A stretch of DNA of 64,000 nucleotides from Prolixibacteraceae bacterium JC049 (GTDB lineage: Bacteria > Bacteroidota > Bacteroidia > Bacteroidales > Prolixibacteraceae): assembly GCA_023369685.1 (NCBI GenBank), contig SACZ01000001.1:248381-312380 (forward strand). The letters run 5' to 3'. Below the pieces are notes generated by a model. The model saw only the letters and a program-made list of their open reading frames with translations. It was not told the origin of the DNA and did not search any database. Both the position numbers and the translations under genes were made by a program. Shown here piece by piece: positions 49,190-58,117 of the stretch. Within the stretch, counting starts at the first letter, position 1. Every line of letters starts with the position of its first letter.

Positions 49190-49461
49190 TCGTGTTTATC
49201 AATATGAGTGTCGATTTATTTTGCAAAAGAAGTGGTTTTTATGGCTTCATGCAAACAGCTTCAATTAAAGTTGATAAATGTTTCAGTTAAGACAGAAACA
49301 ACCAGATTAATTCAATCAATTGTGTAATGGTAAGATTATCTGTTGGTAAATGATTAGAAAAAAACAATCGATTTTGGAATTGATAAGCCTTTTTCATTTC
49401 TGATAAGAGGAATAATGGAGAGGACTCTAGTTTTGCCCAGAGAAATATTTAAAAAAGAAAG

Positions 49462-50190
49462 ATGACGTTAACCGTGAAGAAAATGTTGGTTGGGGCAATT
49501 GCTTTGATGTTTTTTGGATGCAATGATGGCGACTACGAAACGCATAAAAGCAATGGCGATCTAGTAACGAAGGAGTTCAAGTTGGAAGCGTTCAATGGCA
49601 TATTGGTCGACTTGAAATGTGATGTGGAAGTAAAACCTTCTACCATTCAAAAAGTGGTGGTGACAGCATCGGAAAATGTGATTGACGATCTTGATACAAG
49701 CGTGCGCAGTGGCATTTGGAACATCGACTTTAAAGATGATGGTATTGCAACCATAAACAGACATGATTTTAAAGTTGTAATTGAAGTGCCGAAACTAAAA
49801 AAGATTCAAATGGAGAGTTCTGGTACAATTAAATGCGATGGCTTTCTAACAGGTGACAACTTACAACTTATTTATAATTCTTCAGGAAAAGTAAGTGTGA
49901 AGAGCAAGACCAAATTTCTAAATGTAAATATGGATGGTTCGGGCTCGTTAGAGTTGAATGGCGACGTAGATGAATTGAAGATATTACACGATTCAAGCGG
50001 TAATATCGAGGCATTGGGATTAAAAGTGAAAAGTTGCTCCATTGTGCACGATGGTTCTGGCGATGCCCGATTGTATGTTTTGGAAAAGCTGAAATGCAAT
50101 ATGGATGGAAGTGGTGATGTCTTTTATAAAGGCAATCCGGCAATAGAAAAAACGATTGATGGCAGCGGACAACTAATACAATTGAAATAG
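49462..50190 (+). CDS. GIN-domain (DUF2807) lipoprotein
   Basis: A 242 aa lipoprotein with lipobox FFGC (C20). The rest is a beta-helical DUF2807 'head GIN' domain with the recurrent SSGTIKCDG, MDGSGSLELNGDV, HDSSGNIEALGL, VHDGSGDARLYV, MDGSGDVFYKG and IDGSGQLI turns, where D-G-S-G repeats mark each coil. This is a common Bacteroidota surface or periplasmic family of unknown function. It lies 16 bases before the acyltransferase gene and may be co-transcribed. Confidence 0.85.
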   Translation: MTLTVKKMLVGAIALMFFGCNDGDYETHKSNGDLVTKEFKLEAFNGILVDLKCDVEVKPSTIQKVVVTASENVIDDLDTSVRSGIWNIDFKDDGIATINRHDFKVVIEVPKLKKIQMESSGTIKCDGFLTGDNLQLIYNSSGKVSVKSKTKFLNVNMDGSGSLELNGDVDELKILHDSSGNIEALGLKVKSCSIVHDGSGDARLYVLEKLKCNMDGSGDVFYKGNPAIEKTIDGSGQLIQLK

Positions 50191-50206
50191 GCTTAATTTA
50201 ATTTGA

Positions 50207-51334
50207 ATGGATAAAGCAGTTTTGAAAAATACTCGCATATTTTTCATCGATAACCTTCGGGTTTTCTTGACACTTTTGGTAGTTGCCCATCACTGGGCAA
50301 TTGCCAACGGTGCTCCGGGCGATTGGTATTACACCGAAAACCATCTACATGAAATAGGCTCATTGTTGATGAGTCTTTTTGTGGCAACCAATCAGGCCTT
50401 TTTTATGGGCTTCTTTTTTCTGATTGCAGGGTATTTTGTGCCTGCTTCATATGAGAAAAAGGGGCAGGTGAGTTTCTTGAAAGATCGGATAAAACGATTG
50501 GGAGTTCCTTTGTTGCTTTATGTGTTTACCATATCTCCTATCCTGGTATTTGTTGCCCGAGCAATGAAAGGCGAGATGAAGCAAACCTTCATCGACTTCT
50601 ATTTTTCCGGTAATGGTTTTATGGTAGGACCTTTGTGGTTTGTGGTAGTACTTTTGCTATTTTCTGTAGGCTACTGGTGGTTTCGACAGATGTTTTGTCC
50701 CCATATTCTCAAGTTCAAATACCTGAAAAGCAATTGGAGTAAAGCTGTTGGATTGGTTTTGCTAATTGTTGCAATTTTTTTTGTTCGAATAAAGTATCCT
50801 GTGGGTACGTGGATTCCTGTGTTAGGATTACAACCAGCCCATTTTCTGCAATATGTAGTTGGTTTTGCAATTGGCGTTCAGCTTAAAAAGAGTAATGTCT
50901 TAAATTCTTTAAGTCGAAAAGTTGCAATTAAGTGGATGCTGCTTTCTCAGTTTTTAGTGTGGTGTATGTTTCCTGCTATTTTTATTTTAAGTGGAGACAT
51001 CAACGTCGATTTGTTTCTAGGTGGTTTTTCATGGCATTCATTGGTATATGTGGCATGGGAGCAATTGGTAGCTTTGTCTACAATAATTGGTTTGTTAGGC
51101 GTGTTTAAATACTATTTCAATTACCAGACAAGTATCTTAAAAGAACTGGCACAAAATAGTTATGCCATCTATGTTTTGCATGGAATTGTGTTAGTGGCTA
51201 TGTCGTTATTATTCCAATTCTATTTGGGCGATTCTTTAATGAAATTTGCATTGCTTTTAATTCCTCTTCTGCTTTTTTGCTTCTTATTGGCTAAATTTGT
51301 TAGAAGTTACTCATTCTTTAATCGAATTTTATAG
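50207..51334 (+). CDS. Membrane acyltransferase family 3 protein
   Basis: A 375 aa integral membrane protein with about ten hydrophobic spans and the Acyl_transf_3 signature FIDNLRVFLTLLVVAHHWAI (with the conserved His-Trp following an N-terminal span), RIKRLGVPLLLY and VGPLWFVVVLLLFSVGYWWFR. Family members acylate surface sugars or lipids in the inner membrane. It is followed after 1 base by a membrane-anchored AraC regulator, forming a tight pair. Confidence 0.82.
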   Translation: MDKAVLKNTRIFFIDNLRVFLTLLVVAHHWAIANGAPGDWYYTENHLHEIGSLLMSLFVATNQAFFMGFFFLIAGYFVPASYEKKGQVSFLKDRIKRLGVPLLLYVFTISPILVFVARAMKGEMKQTFIDFYFSGNGFMVGPLWFVVVLLLFSVGYWWFRQMFCPHILKFKYLKSNWSKAVGLVLLIVAIFFVRIKYPVGTWIPVLGLQPAHFLQYVVGFAIGVQLKKSNVLNSLSRKVAIKWMLLSQFLVWCMFPAIFILSGDINVDLFLGGFSWHSLVYVAWEQLVALSTIIGLLGVFKYYFNYQTSILKELAQNSYAIYVLHGIVLVAMSLLFQFYLGDSLMKFALLLIPLLLFCFLLAKFVRSYSFFNRIL

Positions 51335-51335
51335 T

Positions 51336-52373
51336 ATGCTAGAATTACTTTCCAGTGGATTTAGAGTGTCGGCATTAATGTTTGTTTTTTGCTTCGGATT
51401 TGTATTTCTGCGTTACGAGAAACAATCGTTTAAAAAGAATATTCTAGTGGGCTTTCTGGTTACTCTCGTAGGTTACTTATTGGCATACTGGGAGCCTGTG
51501 AAGCAATTTACATGGCTATTGCAAACTTCTTTTTTCTTGTCAGTATCTCTACCATTTGCCTTTTGGTTGGCTAGCAAAGCTGTTTTCGATGACAACTTTC
51601 GATGGTCTGCCAAATATTGGCTATTAGTAATATCTATGCCAGTTGTTTGTAATGTTCTATATGGCTTAGGACATGTTCTTCCAGAAGATATATGGCAAAA
51701 TATTCGATTTACTCCTTATCTATTATCCATGTTCTTTATCGTTCTGGTAGTTTACGAAGCGGTAAAGGGGAGAGAGAACGATTTGATTATTGCTCGTTTG
51801 TCTAAGCGTAATGTTTTTGTGCTGTTCTCTTCGTTCATGGCACTCTTTTCTGTTTATCTGTTTTTTGTTGAAGATCCGTTAAAGCTACCTGTTGCTTTTG
51901 ATGCCTTTCAAAATTTTGTAACTGCCATCTTTCTATTCTTGTTTTTTTACTCTAATGGAGCTTATAGAAATATTTTTGCTGAAGATCGGCTTAAAAAACA
52001 GTCGGCAGAAGGGAGTTCTTTGGTACAGAAAGCGATTATTGCAAAGATCTTGGATATGTTTGAGGTAGAAAAAGTTTTTCTACAAGAAGGAATTACCATT
52101 TCAGTATTGAGTGAAATGGTTAATGAGAAAGAGTATTTGGTTCGAAAAGCCATTAATGGTGAGCTAGGATACTCCAATTTCAATACATTCCTAAACCATT
52201 ACAGAATAAAAGAAGCATGCCGAATAATGGAACTTCAGCAGAATGAGAATATCCGATTTCAGGAAATTGCTTTCCAGTTGGGATATCAGTCAGTGGCTAC
52301 TTTTAACCGGGCTTTTAAAAATGAAACGGAAATGACTCCGACACAATATATAAAGCAAGTGAGAACTTCATAA
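51336..52373 (+). CDS. Membrane-anchored AraC-family regulator
   Basis: A 345 aa protein whose N-terminal 210 residues contain about seven hydrophobic spans (including ALMFVFCFGFVFL, YWLLVISMPVVCNVLYG, FTPYLLSMFFIVLVVYE, FVTAIFLFLFFYS), followed by a C-terminal AraC HTH (about 235-345: ISVLSEMVNEKEYLVRKAING, RIKEACRIME, IAFQLGYQSVATFNRAFKNETEMTPTQY). The start is the ATG at 51336, one base after the acyltransferase stop; a TTG 39 bases upstream would overlap it. It may sense a membrane signal and control the neighbouring genes. Confidence 0.82.
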   Translation: MLELLSSGFRVSALMFVFCFGFVFLRYEKQSFKKNILVGFLVTLVGYLLAYWEPVKQFTWLLQTSFFLSVSLPFAFWLASKAVFDDNFRWSAKYWLLVISMPVVCNVLYGLGHVLPEDIWQNIRFTPYLLSMFFIVLVVYEAVKGRENDLIIARLSKRNVFVLFSSFMALFSVYLFFVEDPLKLPVAFDAFQNFVTAIFLFLFFYSNGAYRNIFAEDRLKKQSAEGSSLVQKAIIAKILDMFEVEKVFLQEGITISVLSEMVNEKEYLVRKAINGELGYSNFNTFLNHYRIKEACRIMELQQNENIRFQEIAFQLGYQSVATFNRAFKNETEMTPTQYIKQVRTS

Positions 52374-52391
52374 TAAGTTCCCATCAGGCTT

Positions 52392-54875
52392 TTATTTCTT
52401 CTTTTTTACTCCACGTAATGGTTCTGATTCCAACGGGTCCTCGGGCCAATGATGCTTGGGGTATCTGGCCTTAAGCTCCTTTTTTACTTCGAAATAGGCA
52501 TTGTTCCAGAAGCTATTTAAATCGTTGGTAATCTGCACTGGTTTAAATCCCGGCGATAGCAAATGAAGCAAAACGTTTACCTTCCCATTATTAATCTGAG
52601 GCGTTTCCAGTAATCCGAATAATTCTTGAAGTCGAACGGCTAAAATGGGTTGTTGACCATTGGCCTGATAATTTAGTTTTATATTGGAACCACTGGGAAC
52701 CTTAATGCGTTCAGGAGCCAATTGATCTAATTGCTGTTGTAATTCGAAATTTAGGTGATGTTGCAAAACGTTTTTCAAGTCAATTTTTGTCAGATCTTCC
52801 GGCTTTTTGATGTTGGAGAGGTAAGGAGCCAGCCAATCGTTATTGGTTTCTAGTAAGTGTTGGGTATCCACATTGGGCCACTTTTCACTGAAATTCCATT
52901 GGCGCAAGCAATTCACTCTGTTTTGCCATTGTTCTACCTCTTTGTCAAAATTCAGCAGCCATGCTCCCTCTTTTTTTATGGCATCGGAAATCGCTTTAAT
53001 CTTTAAATCGGGATCGAAATGTTGAAGTGGGCGACTTTGTAAGATGATACTTCCAATTTTTAATTCGGTAGTTGCTTTAAAGCCTCCTTGTTTGGTATCC
53101 CAGCTAACATTTTCAACTGTTTTTACCATTGGTGCCAAGTCCTGAGGATTCAGAGGCGATGCCAAAAATATACGTCCCACACCATCGCGTGCATTAACAC
53201 TGGCGATAGCTAACCACTCTTCGTGTGCTAAATCATCCTGATGACCAGCAGCAGCTACTTTCCCATTGGCCAATTTAAATTGTGCATTATTTCCTGGAGT
53301 GGCATGCGCAATGCGCTCCGGATAAGCGAAGACCAATACTAGTCCGGTTTCATGTGGATCAACAGCCCCATTGTCTTCTTCTATATTCAACATTTTGCGG
53401 TATTGCTCTGCATTTTTAGCAATACGTTGTAGTGCTTTGTTCTTTACCGCACCTTGTCGGAACCTGCGCAATGCCTCAATTCGAAGATTGATGTCAATAC
53501 CAGCTTCTTTATTTAACGGATCTCGTTCTTCCAGAATGGCAGCAATATCGCATGCCAAAGCCGATAAACCTTCTTCTTTGGCCATTATTAGCATATGTGC
53601 CAATCGCGGATGACAAGGCAATTGATGAATGGCTTTCCCGTGTGGAGTTATTCTGTTGTTTTCCAGTGCTTCCAATTGGTGTAACAACTCGTTAGCTTGT
53701 GCCACATGTCCGGATGGGGGAGGTGTAAGCCATGTAAGTTGATTAATATCGTCTACTCCCCATTGTGCCATTTCCAGAACCAATGATGCTAAATCGGCCT
53801 CTTCAATTTCTGGTGTACGATGCTCTTTTAAGCGATGATGCGTAGCGCTAGTCCACATGCGGTAGCATACCCCTGGCCCTAGTCGTCCGGCGCGCCCGGC
53901 ACGCTGATCGGCCGAATCCAATGTTATTTCTACCGTTTCCAGTTTCGATAACCCAGTATTGGGATTAAACTTCATGGTTCGTGAAAAACCACAATCCACA
54001 ACGGTCTTTATCCCCTGAATAGTTAAACTGGTCTCGGCAATTGAGGTGGCTAAAATGATTTTTCGTTTTCCCTCTTTATGGGGCATGATAGCTGCAAATT
54101 GTTTGGCAGGAGGTAGCTGACCATAAAGAGGATGGATGGATATAACGCGGTGTTTTCGTCTTAAAATTGACTCACAACGTTTTATCTCTGCTTCTCCTGG
54201 TAGAAAAACCAGAATGTCACCACTTTGCTCTTTAACAGCTTGTGTAACCACGTTGGCTGTAAGTTCTGGAAGCATAAACCGATCGGTTTCCCCGGCGTAT
54301 CTTACATCTACAGGGAACTGTCGTCCTTTACTTACAACTGCAGGAGCGTCAAGTAACTGAGTAAGTTGAGGCATATTTAGTGTGGCTGACATTATCATCA
54401 AACGTAGATCGGGGCGCAATACTTGTTGTGCCTCGCGAGACAATGCCAATGCTACATCGGCGAATAAGCTACGTTCGTGAAATTCATCGAAAATAACTAA
54501 GCCGATTCCTTCCAATGCATTGTCCGATTGTAGCATACGGGTTAAAATACCTTCAGTAACCACTTCCAGTCGGGTGTGTGCACTTACGCAATTGTCAAAT
54601 CGAATTCGATAACCAACAGTTTGCCCTACCTTTTCACCTAACATTTCAGCCATACGTACAGCGATAGTACGTGCAGCTAATCGCCGTGGCTCAAGCATTA
54701 TTATCTTTTGCCCTTCCAGCCATTTTTCTTCCAAAAGAGTAAGTGGCAAAAGTGTACTCTTACCAGCCCCTGGAGGCGCATTAACGATTAATGTATTGGT
54801 ATCGGCCAAATGCTGTTTTACCTCAGAGATAACTTCTGTTATGGGCAAGTCGAATGTATGTGGATCGAAATTCAA
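52392..54875 (-). CDS. hrpB: ATP-dependent helicase HrpB
   Basis: An 827 aa DEAH-family helicase. Walker A is NAPPGAGKST (residues 33-41), and motif II is the diagnostic DEFH in VIFDEFHERS. Motif III is MSATLN, motif VI is QRAGRAGR, and the C-terminal domains include the HrpB-type segments ending SFWNNAYFEVKKELKARYPKHHWPEDP (in two runs), which is the family's closing motif. It is probably an RNA helicase; the cellular role is not settled. It converges with the AraC gene at an 18-base gap. Confidence 0.94.
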   Translation of the reverse strand: MNFDPHTFDLPITEVISEVKQHLADTNTLIVNAPPGAGKSTLLPLTLLEEKWLEGQKIIMLEPRRLAARTIAVRMAEMLGEKVGQTVGYRIRFDNCVSAHTRLEVVTEGILTRMLQSDNALEGIGLVIFDEFHERSLFADVALALSREAQQVLRPDLRLMIMSATLNMPQLTQLLDAPAVVSKGRQFPVDVRYAGETDRFMLPELTANVVTQAVKEQSGDILVFLPGEAEIKRCESILRRKHRVISIHPLYGQLPPAKQFAAIMPHKEGKRKIILATSIAETSLTIQGIKTVVDCGFSRTMKFNPNTGLSKLETVEITLDSADQRAGRAGRLGPGVCYRMWTSATHHRLKEHRTPEIEEADLASLVLEMAQWGVDDINQLTWLTPPPSGHVAQANELLHQLEALENNRITPHGKAIHQLPCHPRLAHMLIMAKEEGLSALACDIAAILEERDPLNKEAGIDINLRIEALRRFRQGAVKNKALQRIAKNAEQYRKMLNIEEDNGAVDPHETGLVLVFAYPERIAHATPGNNAQFKLANGKVAAAGHQDDLAHEEWLAIASVNARDGVGRIFLASPLNPQDLAPMVKTVENVSWDTKQGGFKATTELKIGSIILQSRPLQHFDPDLKIKAISDAIKKEGAWLLNFDKEVEQWQNRVNCLRQWNFSEKWPNVDTQHLLETNNDWLAPYLSNIKKPEDLTKIDLKNVLQHHLNFELQQQLDQLAPERIKVPSGSNIKLNYQANGQQPILAVRLQELFGLLETPQINNGKVNVLLHLLSPGFKPVQITNDLNSFWNNAYFEVKKELKARYPKHHWPEDPLESEPLRGVKKKK

Positions 54876-55078
54876 ATTGTATGCGTTTTAATTTGCTGCA
54901 AAAATAATGAATTGTTTTTTGTGCTGTTATTGGCAATTGGATCCGAAGCTTGAAGTAACTTCAGAAAAAAGTTAAGTATTTAACGATGAGTTGCGAATTA
55001 ATACATAAGTTCAATTTCTGAAGACATGTGTGAAAGGGTATTTCTAATCTTTTAGATTTATTTGAAGAATGTATAAAT

Positions 55079-55095
55079 TCACTGTTTAACAGTGA
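55079..55095. promoter_or_regulatory. 17-bp palindrome upstream of glycosidase operon (operator candidate)
   Basis: TCACTGTTTAACAGTGA is a perfect 8-1-8 inverted repeat, 50 bases before the ATG at 55146. A one-base centre is unfavourable for RNA folding, so a dimeric repressor or activator site on DNA is more likely than a hairpin. Confidence 0.55.
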
Positions 55096-55145
55096 GCCTC
55101 TCAAACTCAAAAAAAGATCAATTTCATTTTTTAAAATCTAAACAG

Positions 55146-56279
55146 ATGAGAAAAGTCGGGTTAGCCCTCGCAATTGTAGCTATAATGTTTAGCTGCAAAA
55201 GCATTAAAAAAGAAGAGAAGAAAACCGAAATTCTAGTTGCTTCTACCGAGAAGCTGGACGAAGGAGTTAAGTTACCCTACTCTTATTTAGCACTAAATTT
55301 CGAATGGACAGGTGCTACTATTTCTGATGAGAATTATACAATTTGGGGAAGCTCTCCGATAATGGGAGACGATGGCAAAGTACATGTTTTTTGTGCCCGT
55401 TGGCCAGAGTTTAATGTTGACCCGGGGTGGCGTCGCTCATGTGAAGTGGCTCATTATGTTGCCGAACGTCCGGAAGGGCCTTATACTTTTGTTGATGTTG
55501 CCGTAAGAGGAACAGGAAAAGATGGCGACTGGGATAAATTTGCTCCACATAATCCGGAGATTAAGAAAATTGGCGACTATTATGCCATTGTATTTATTGC
55601 CAACGATAATCCGGAGCGTGGTTTTCATCCAGCTAACCAAAAAATTGGATTAGTTTATTCTAAGTCGTTGAATGGTCCATGGAAAAAAGCCGGTAAGAAT
55701 GGTTTGATTCTGGAAGCATCGAACGATTCTACGCATTGGACATATGGTTCTGGTTTAGGTGTAGACAACCCTTGTATTACCGAAATTGATGGAAAAGTAG
55801 TGGTTTACTTCAAAGCTAAAACAGAAGAAATTAAAGGACACACAGGGAAGGCACGTTACAGCTTTGCTACTGCCGACAACATTGAAGGCCCTTACAAGAT
55901 GTCTGACCAACCAATGACCGATAATGATTCGTATTTAGAAGATGCTACTTGCTTTTCTTATAATGGAAAGCATTATCTAATCACCAACGATAATCATGGA
56001 GAAATGTCGGGAGTAAAAGGGGGCGCTGTTTTATGGGAAAGCGAAAGCGGATTTCATTTTTCATTGGATAAAGCCAGTGTGGCATTCCGCCGTATGCCTG
56101 CTTACTTCAAAGCATACGATGAATCGAAAGTGAGTAAAGTGTACGGAAGTCAAGCAAAATTCGAGCGACCAAAGATCTTGATGATCGATGGCAAACCTGC
56201 TTATCTGTTTGCTCCATCGGGCTGGAATCCATTTGGTCAAAAAAGAGTTTCGTGTAATATTCTAAAAATAAAATATTAA
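55146..56279 (+). CDS. Five-bladed beta-propeller glycosidase-like lipoprotein (GH43/GH117-related)
   Basis: A 377 aa lipoprotein with lipobox MFSC (C17). The mature sequence has the beta-propeller glycosidase look: DENYTIWGSSPIMGDDGKVHVFCARW in two parts, EVAHYVAERPEGPYTF, WDKFAPHNPEIKKIGDYYAIVF, VDNPCITEIDGKVVVYFKA and FERPKILMIDGKPAYLFAPSGWNP. It resembles GH43/GH117-type enzymes acting on terminal sugars, but the precise family and substrate are unclear. An in-frame GTG 54 bases upstream overlaps the palindrome and adds no signal, so the ATG is used. It is followed at 21 bases by a GH20 gene. Confidence 0.75.
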   Translation: MRKVGLALAIVAIMFSCKSIKKEEKKTEILVASTEKLDEGVKLPYSYLALNFEWTGATISDENYTIWGSSPIMGDDGKVHVFCARWPEFNVDPGWRRSCEVAHYVAERPEGPYTFVDVAVRGTGKDGDWDKFAPHNPEIKKIGDYYAIVFIANDNPERGFHPANQKIGLVYSKSLNGPWKKAGKNGLILEASNDSTHWTYGSGLGVDNPCITEIDGKVVVYFKAKTEEIKGHTGKARYSFATADNIEGPYKMSDQPMTDNDSYLEDATCFSYNGKHYLITNDNHGEMSGVKGGAVLWESESGFHFSLDKASVAFRRMPAYFKAYDESKVSKVYGSQAKFERPKILMIDGKPAYLFAPSGWNPFGQKRVSCNILKIKY

Positions 56280-56300
56280 TCCAGGTATATTTATCAGAAG

Positions 56301-57905
56301 ATGAGAAAAATTGTTGTGTTGCTAATGCTGGTATTACCAGTATTGGTTAGTGTGGGAAATGATAATAAAGAGTTGGGAATTGTTCCTCAGCCTAAAACGG
56401 TGAAAATAACCAATAGGGCTAGTTTTTTTCAGATTAATGCAAAAACCACATTGGCTTATAAAGGAGGTGCAGAGAAAATTGCGTCCTATCTTTTAAATCG
56501 AATTTCAACTGCTACCGGTTATGAATTAAGTAAGTCGGGAAATAAGTCTGACAATTGCATTGTATTGGCTATAGATAAGAAGCTGAGTACCAACAAAGAT
56601 GCTTATACTTTAAATTCAGATGAACACAAGGTGCGAATTACTGGTGCTTCTCCACAAGGACTTTTCTGGGGAGTACAAACATTGCTGCAAATTTTGCCAG
56701 TTGAGATCTATTCCAAATCGACACGTGTAGATATTGCATGGAAGTTGCCATCTGTGCAGATTGTTGATGAACCATTGTTTACACGATACAGAGGAATGCA
56801 TTTAGATATTTCTCGCCATTTCAGAACAAAAGAAGAGATAAAAGAGACCATCGATATGTTGGCAATGCATAAGATGAATACTTTGCACATGCACTTTTCG
56901 GATGATGAAGGATGGAGAATTGAAAGCAAGGTATATCCAAAGCTAACAACAGTTGGTTCCATTGGTAATAAGAGCAATGTTGGAAAAGGTCGATCGTACT
57001 TATTAACGCAAAAAGAGGTGAAAGAGATTATTGCCTACGCCAACGATCGATTTATTCGTGTATTTCCTGAGATTGATATGCCAGGACATATGCATGCTGT
57101 TATTCGTGCATACCCTGAGTTGGCTAGTCCCAGAGACGTACGCGATCATAAAAAGGTAATTCGAATTGATGAAAAAGGAGCTGAGTTTTGTCGAAATATC
57201 TTGCGTGAAATTCACGAGTTATTCGGAGAACAAGAAATTCACCTTGGCTTCGATGAGGTAAACCTTGGAACGAAAAAAGACATTTATAATAACGAAGAGA
57301 TAACAGGATTTGCCAAGCTGATGGCCAAATTTGTTAAAGAGGAGTTGAAAATTACTCCCATCTTCTGGGATGATGCATTTGAAAAAGGATTACACGATCA
57401 GGACTGTCTCGTGCATTGGTGGCGTTATGGAAAAATTCACTGGTGGAGTAAATTGGAACTCACAATGGATGAAAAGTTGCAGAAGTTCAATCAGCCTTAC
57501 ATCATGTCTCCAGCCAATTACACCTACTTCGATATGAGAAACACTCCAAAATCGAAAGGTGCAGGTTGGGCTGGTCCTATTCATATTGCGCAGATTTATG
57601 CATGGGATCCTTTCCTTGATTTGGTAAATTACGATGAGTCGAAGCGTAGCTTGGCACAAGGAATCATCTGTGCTACATGGAGTGAAGGTATCCGAACTCA
57701 GGATGATTTTGAAGAACGTGTGTATCCTCGTATTGCTGCCATGAGCGAAAAGTGTTGGACTGAAGGAAAAACAATGACATGGGAAGCTTATCGTGACAAT
57801 ATTTTAATGAAACAACTGAAGCGTTACGATGAGTTAGATATCAACTACTGGAGTAAAGGTGATGTTGAAATGCTAAAAAGCATTAAAGCTGAAAAGAAAA
57901 AATAA
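56301..57905 (+). CDS. Beta-N-acetylhexosaminidase, GH20 (second copy)
   Basis: A 534 aa secreted GH20 (signal peptide ending VSVG). It has the GH20b domain (about 28-145), then RYRGMHLDISRHFRTK, MNTLHMHFSDDEGWRIE, RVFPEIDMPGHMHA, and the catalytic pair D318-E319 in HLGFDEVNLG, where the usual HIGGDE is changed to HLGFDE. The rest (WSEGIRTQDDFEERVYPR) is normal. It lacks the C-terminal PA14-like module of the copy at 24896. It pairs with the beta-propeller enzyme and may act on the same oligosaccharide. Confidence 0.92.
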   Translation: MRKIVVLLMLVLPVLVSVGNDNKELGIVPQPKTVKITNRASFFQINAKTTLAYKGGAEKIASYLLNRISTATGYELSKSGNKSDNCIVLAIDKKLSTNKDAYTLNSDEHKVRITGASPQGLFWGVQTLLQILPVEIYSKSTRVDIAWKLPSVQIVDEPLFTRYRGMHLDISRHFRTKEEIKETIDMLAMHKMNTLHMHFSDDEGWRIESKVYPKLTTVGSIGNKSNVGKGRSYLLTQKEVKEIIAYANDRFIRVFPEIDMPGHMHAVIRAYPELASPRDVRDHKKVIRIDEKGAEFCRNILREIHELFGEQEIHLGFDEVNLGTKKDIYNNEEITGFAKLMAKFVKEELKITPIFWDDAFEKGLHDQDCLVHWWRYGKIHWWSKLELTMDEKLQKFNQPYIMSPANYTYFDMRNTPKSKGAGWAGPIHIAQIYAWDPFLDLVNYDESKRSLAQGIICATWSEGIRTQDDFEERVYPRIAAMSEKCWTEGKTMTWEAYRDNILMKQLKRYDELDINYWSKGDVEMLKSIKAEKKK

Positions 57906-57970
57906 ACTTCGGATCAAAAATTTTGACTTTGTATAAACTTGTTTTCACAAAATCGAAGTAAGCTAAGTGT

Positions 57971-58016
57971 ATTGCTATTTCTATGGGCTTATGGCTTTAT
58001 GGGAATAGCAATTTTT
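57971..58016 (+). terminator. Intrinsic terminator after the second GH20 gene
   Basis: ATTGCTATT pairs perfectly with AATAGCAAT (9 bp) across a 24-base loop, followed by TTTTT. Confidence 0.7.
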
Positions 58017-58058
58017 GTTAAAATGGAATGATAATTAAGATTGATCTTAAGCAATTTG

Positions 58059-58066
58059 TAATTTTG
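58059..58066 (+). promoter_or_regulatory. Predicted -7 element for the alkaline phosphatase gene
   Basis: TAATTTTG matches TAnnTTTG, and an inverted repeat TTCACA-TGTG-TGTGAA lies just downstream at 58071-58086, overlapping the expected transcription start. The -33 box is unclear. Confidence 0.4.
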
Positions 58067-58117
58067 TTTGTTCACATGTGTGTGAATTAAAGTTTCGAAC
58101 AATTAAAAATCGATAAT

